DNA from: an uncultured Lachnospiraceae bacterium
Lineage (GTDB): Bacteria > Bacillota > Clostridia > Lachnospirales > Lachnospiraceae
DNA: 64,000 bases
Reading direction: 5' to 3'
NCBI GenBank assembly: GCA_910589105.1
Contig: CAJUST010000005.1
Location: forward strand, 94,629-158,628
In this document: piece after piece, positions 63,999 to 64,000 of the stretch
How the letters are laid out: every line of letters begins with the position of its first letter
How positions within the stretch are numbered: the first letter of the stretch is position 1
The notes under the pieces: model-generated
Databases searched by the model: none
Told to the model about the DNA's origin: nothing
The model's input: the letters and a program-made list of their open reading frames with translations, nothing else
Program-made: the position numbers and the translations under genes

Positions 63999-64000
63999 AA

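Overview
The window looks like the replication-origin region of a motile, strictly anaerobic, moderately AT-rich Clostridia bacterium (Bacillota), most likely a member of the Lachnospiraceae. This rests on the gene set (HydE/HydG/HydF hydrogenase maturases, oxygen-sensitive NrdD, two-subunit class I fumarase, flagellin with FliS, BofA, DUF3881 and DUF4446 proteins, Flp1-type Tad pilin) and on the gene order rpmH-rnpA-yidD-yidC-jag-mnmE-mnmG-rsmG-parA-parB to the right of dnaA, with dnaN-yaaA-recF-gyrB-gyrA to its left. Family assignments come from reading the proteins and recalling families; no database was searched.

Layout. 1-5765: a Tad/Flp pilus locus on the minus strand (prepilin peptidase, TadZ, TadA, TadB, TadC, Flp1 pilin, DUF5702-like protein cut by the left edge), preceded by bofA. 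6143-7470: a 1.3 kb gene-free stretch with two families of direct repeats and a 239-bp palindromic element. 7471-12843: yaaL, fliS, flagellin and a very long flagellar-locus protein, with a sigma-D promoter for flagellin. 13007-21046: glgB, a TPR plus AAA-like ATPase, an AI-2E family transporter and a YbhJ-like aconitase relative. 21107-28528: a probable operon of DUF1858 protein, hydE, hydG, hydF, a coiled-coil protein and a two-component system, with a divergent 2[4Fe-4S] ferredoxin. 28983-38087: merR-like regulator, dnaB, rplI, a GdpP-type c-di-AMP phosphodiesterase, nrdD, fumarase subunits and a CmpB-like membrane protein. 38151-46577: gyrA, gyrB, recF, yaaA, dnaN, dnaA. 46578-46918: dnaA-rpmH intergenic region with DnaA boxes, where coding strand flips; this is the probable oriC.

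46919-53751 is the conserved rpmH-to-rsmG block on the plus strand. Then come an unusual alpha/beta-hydrolase-fold protein, a coiled-coil protein with a degenerate LuxR-type response regulator, and a 3 kb AT-rich decayed region bounded by two perfect parS sites. That region holds a broken M50-like membrane peptidase gene and a small type I toxin-like peptide. parA, parB, DUF4446 and DUF3881 genes follow. The right end is a junction with a mobile element: a damaged tRNA-Arg(CCT)-like gene, an intact tRNA-Arg(CCT), and a tyrosine recombinase at the window edge.

Genes work together as follows: dnaA, dnaN, recF, gyrAB, dnaB and parABS handle chromosome replication and segregation; rpmH, rnpA, yidC, yidD and jag handle ribosome, RNase P and membrane-protein insertion; mnmE/mnmG modify tRNA wobble uridine. 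HydE, HydG and HydF build the [FeFe]-hydrogenase H-cluster, though the hydrogenase itself is not in the window. No CRISPR array, rRNA operon or recognisable defence cluster was seen.
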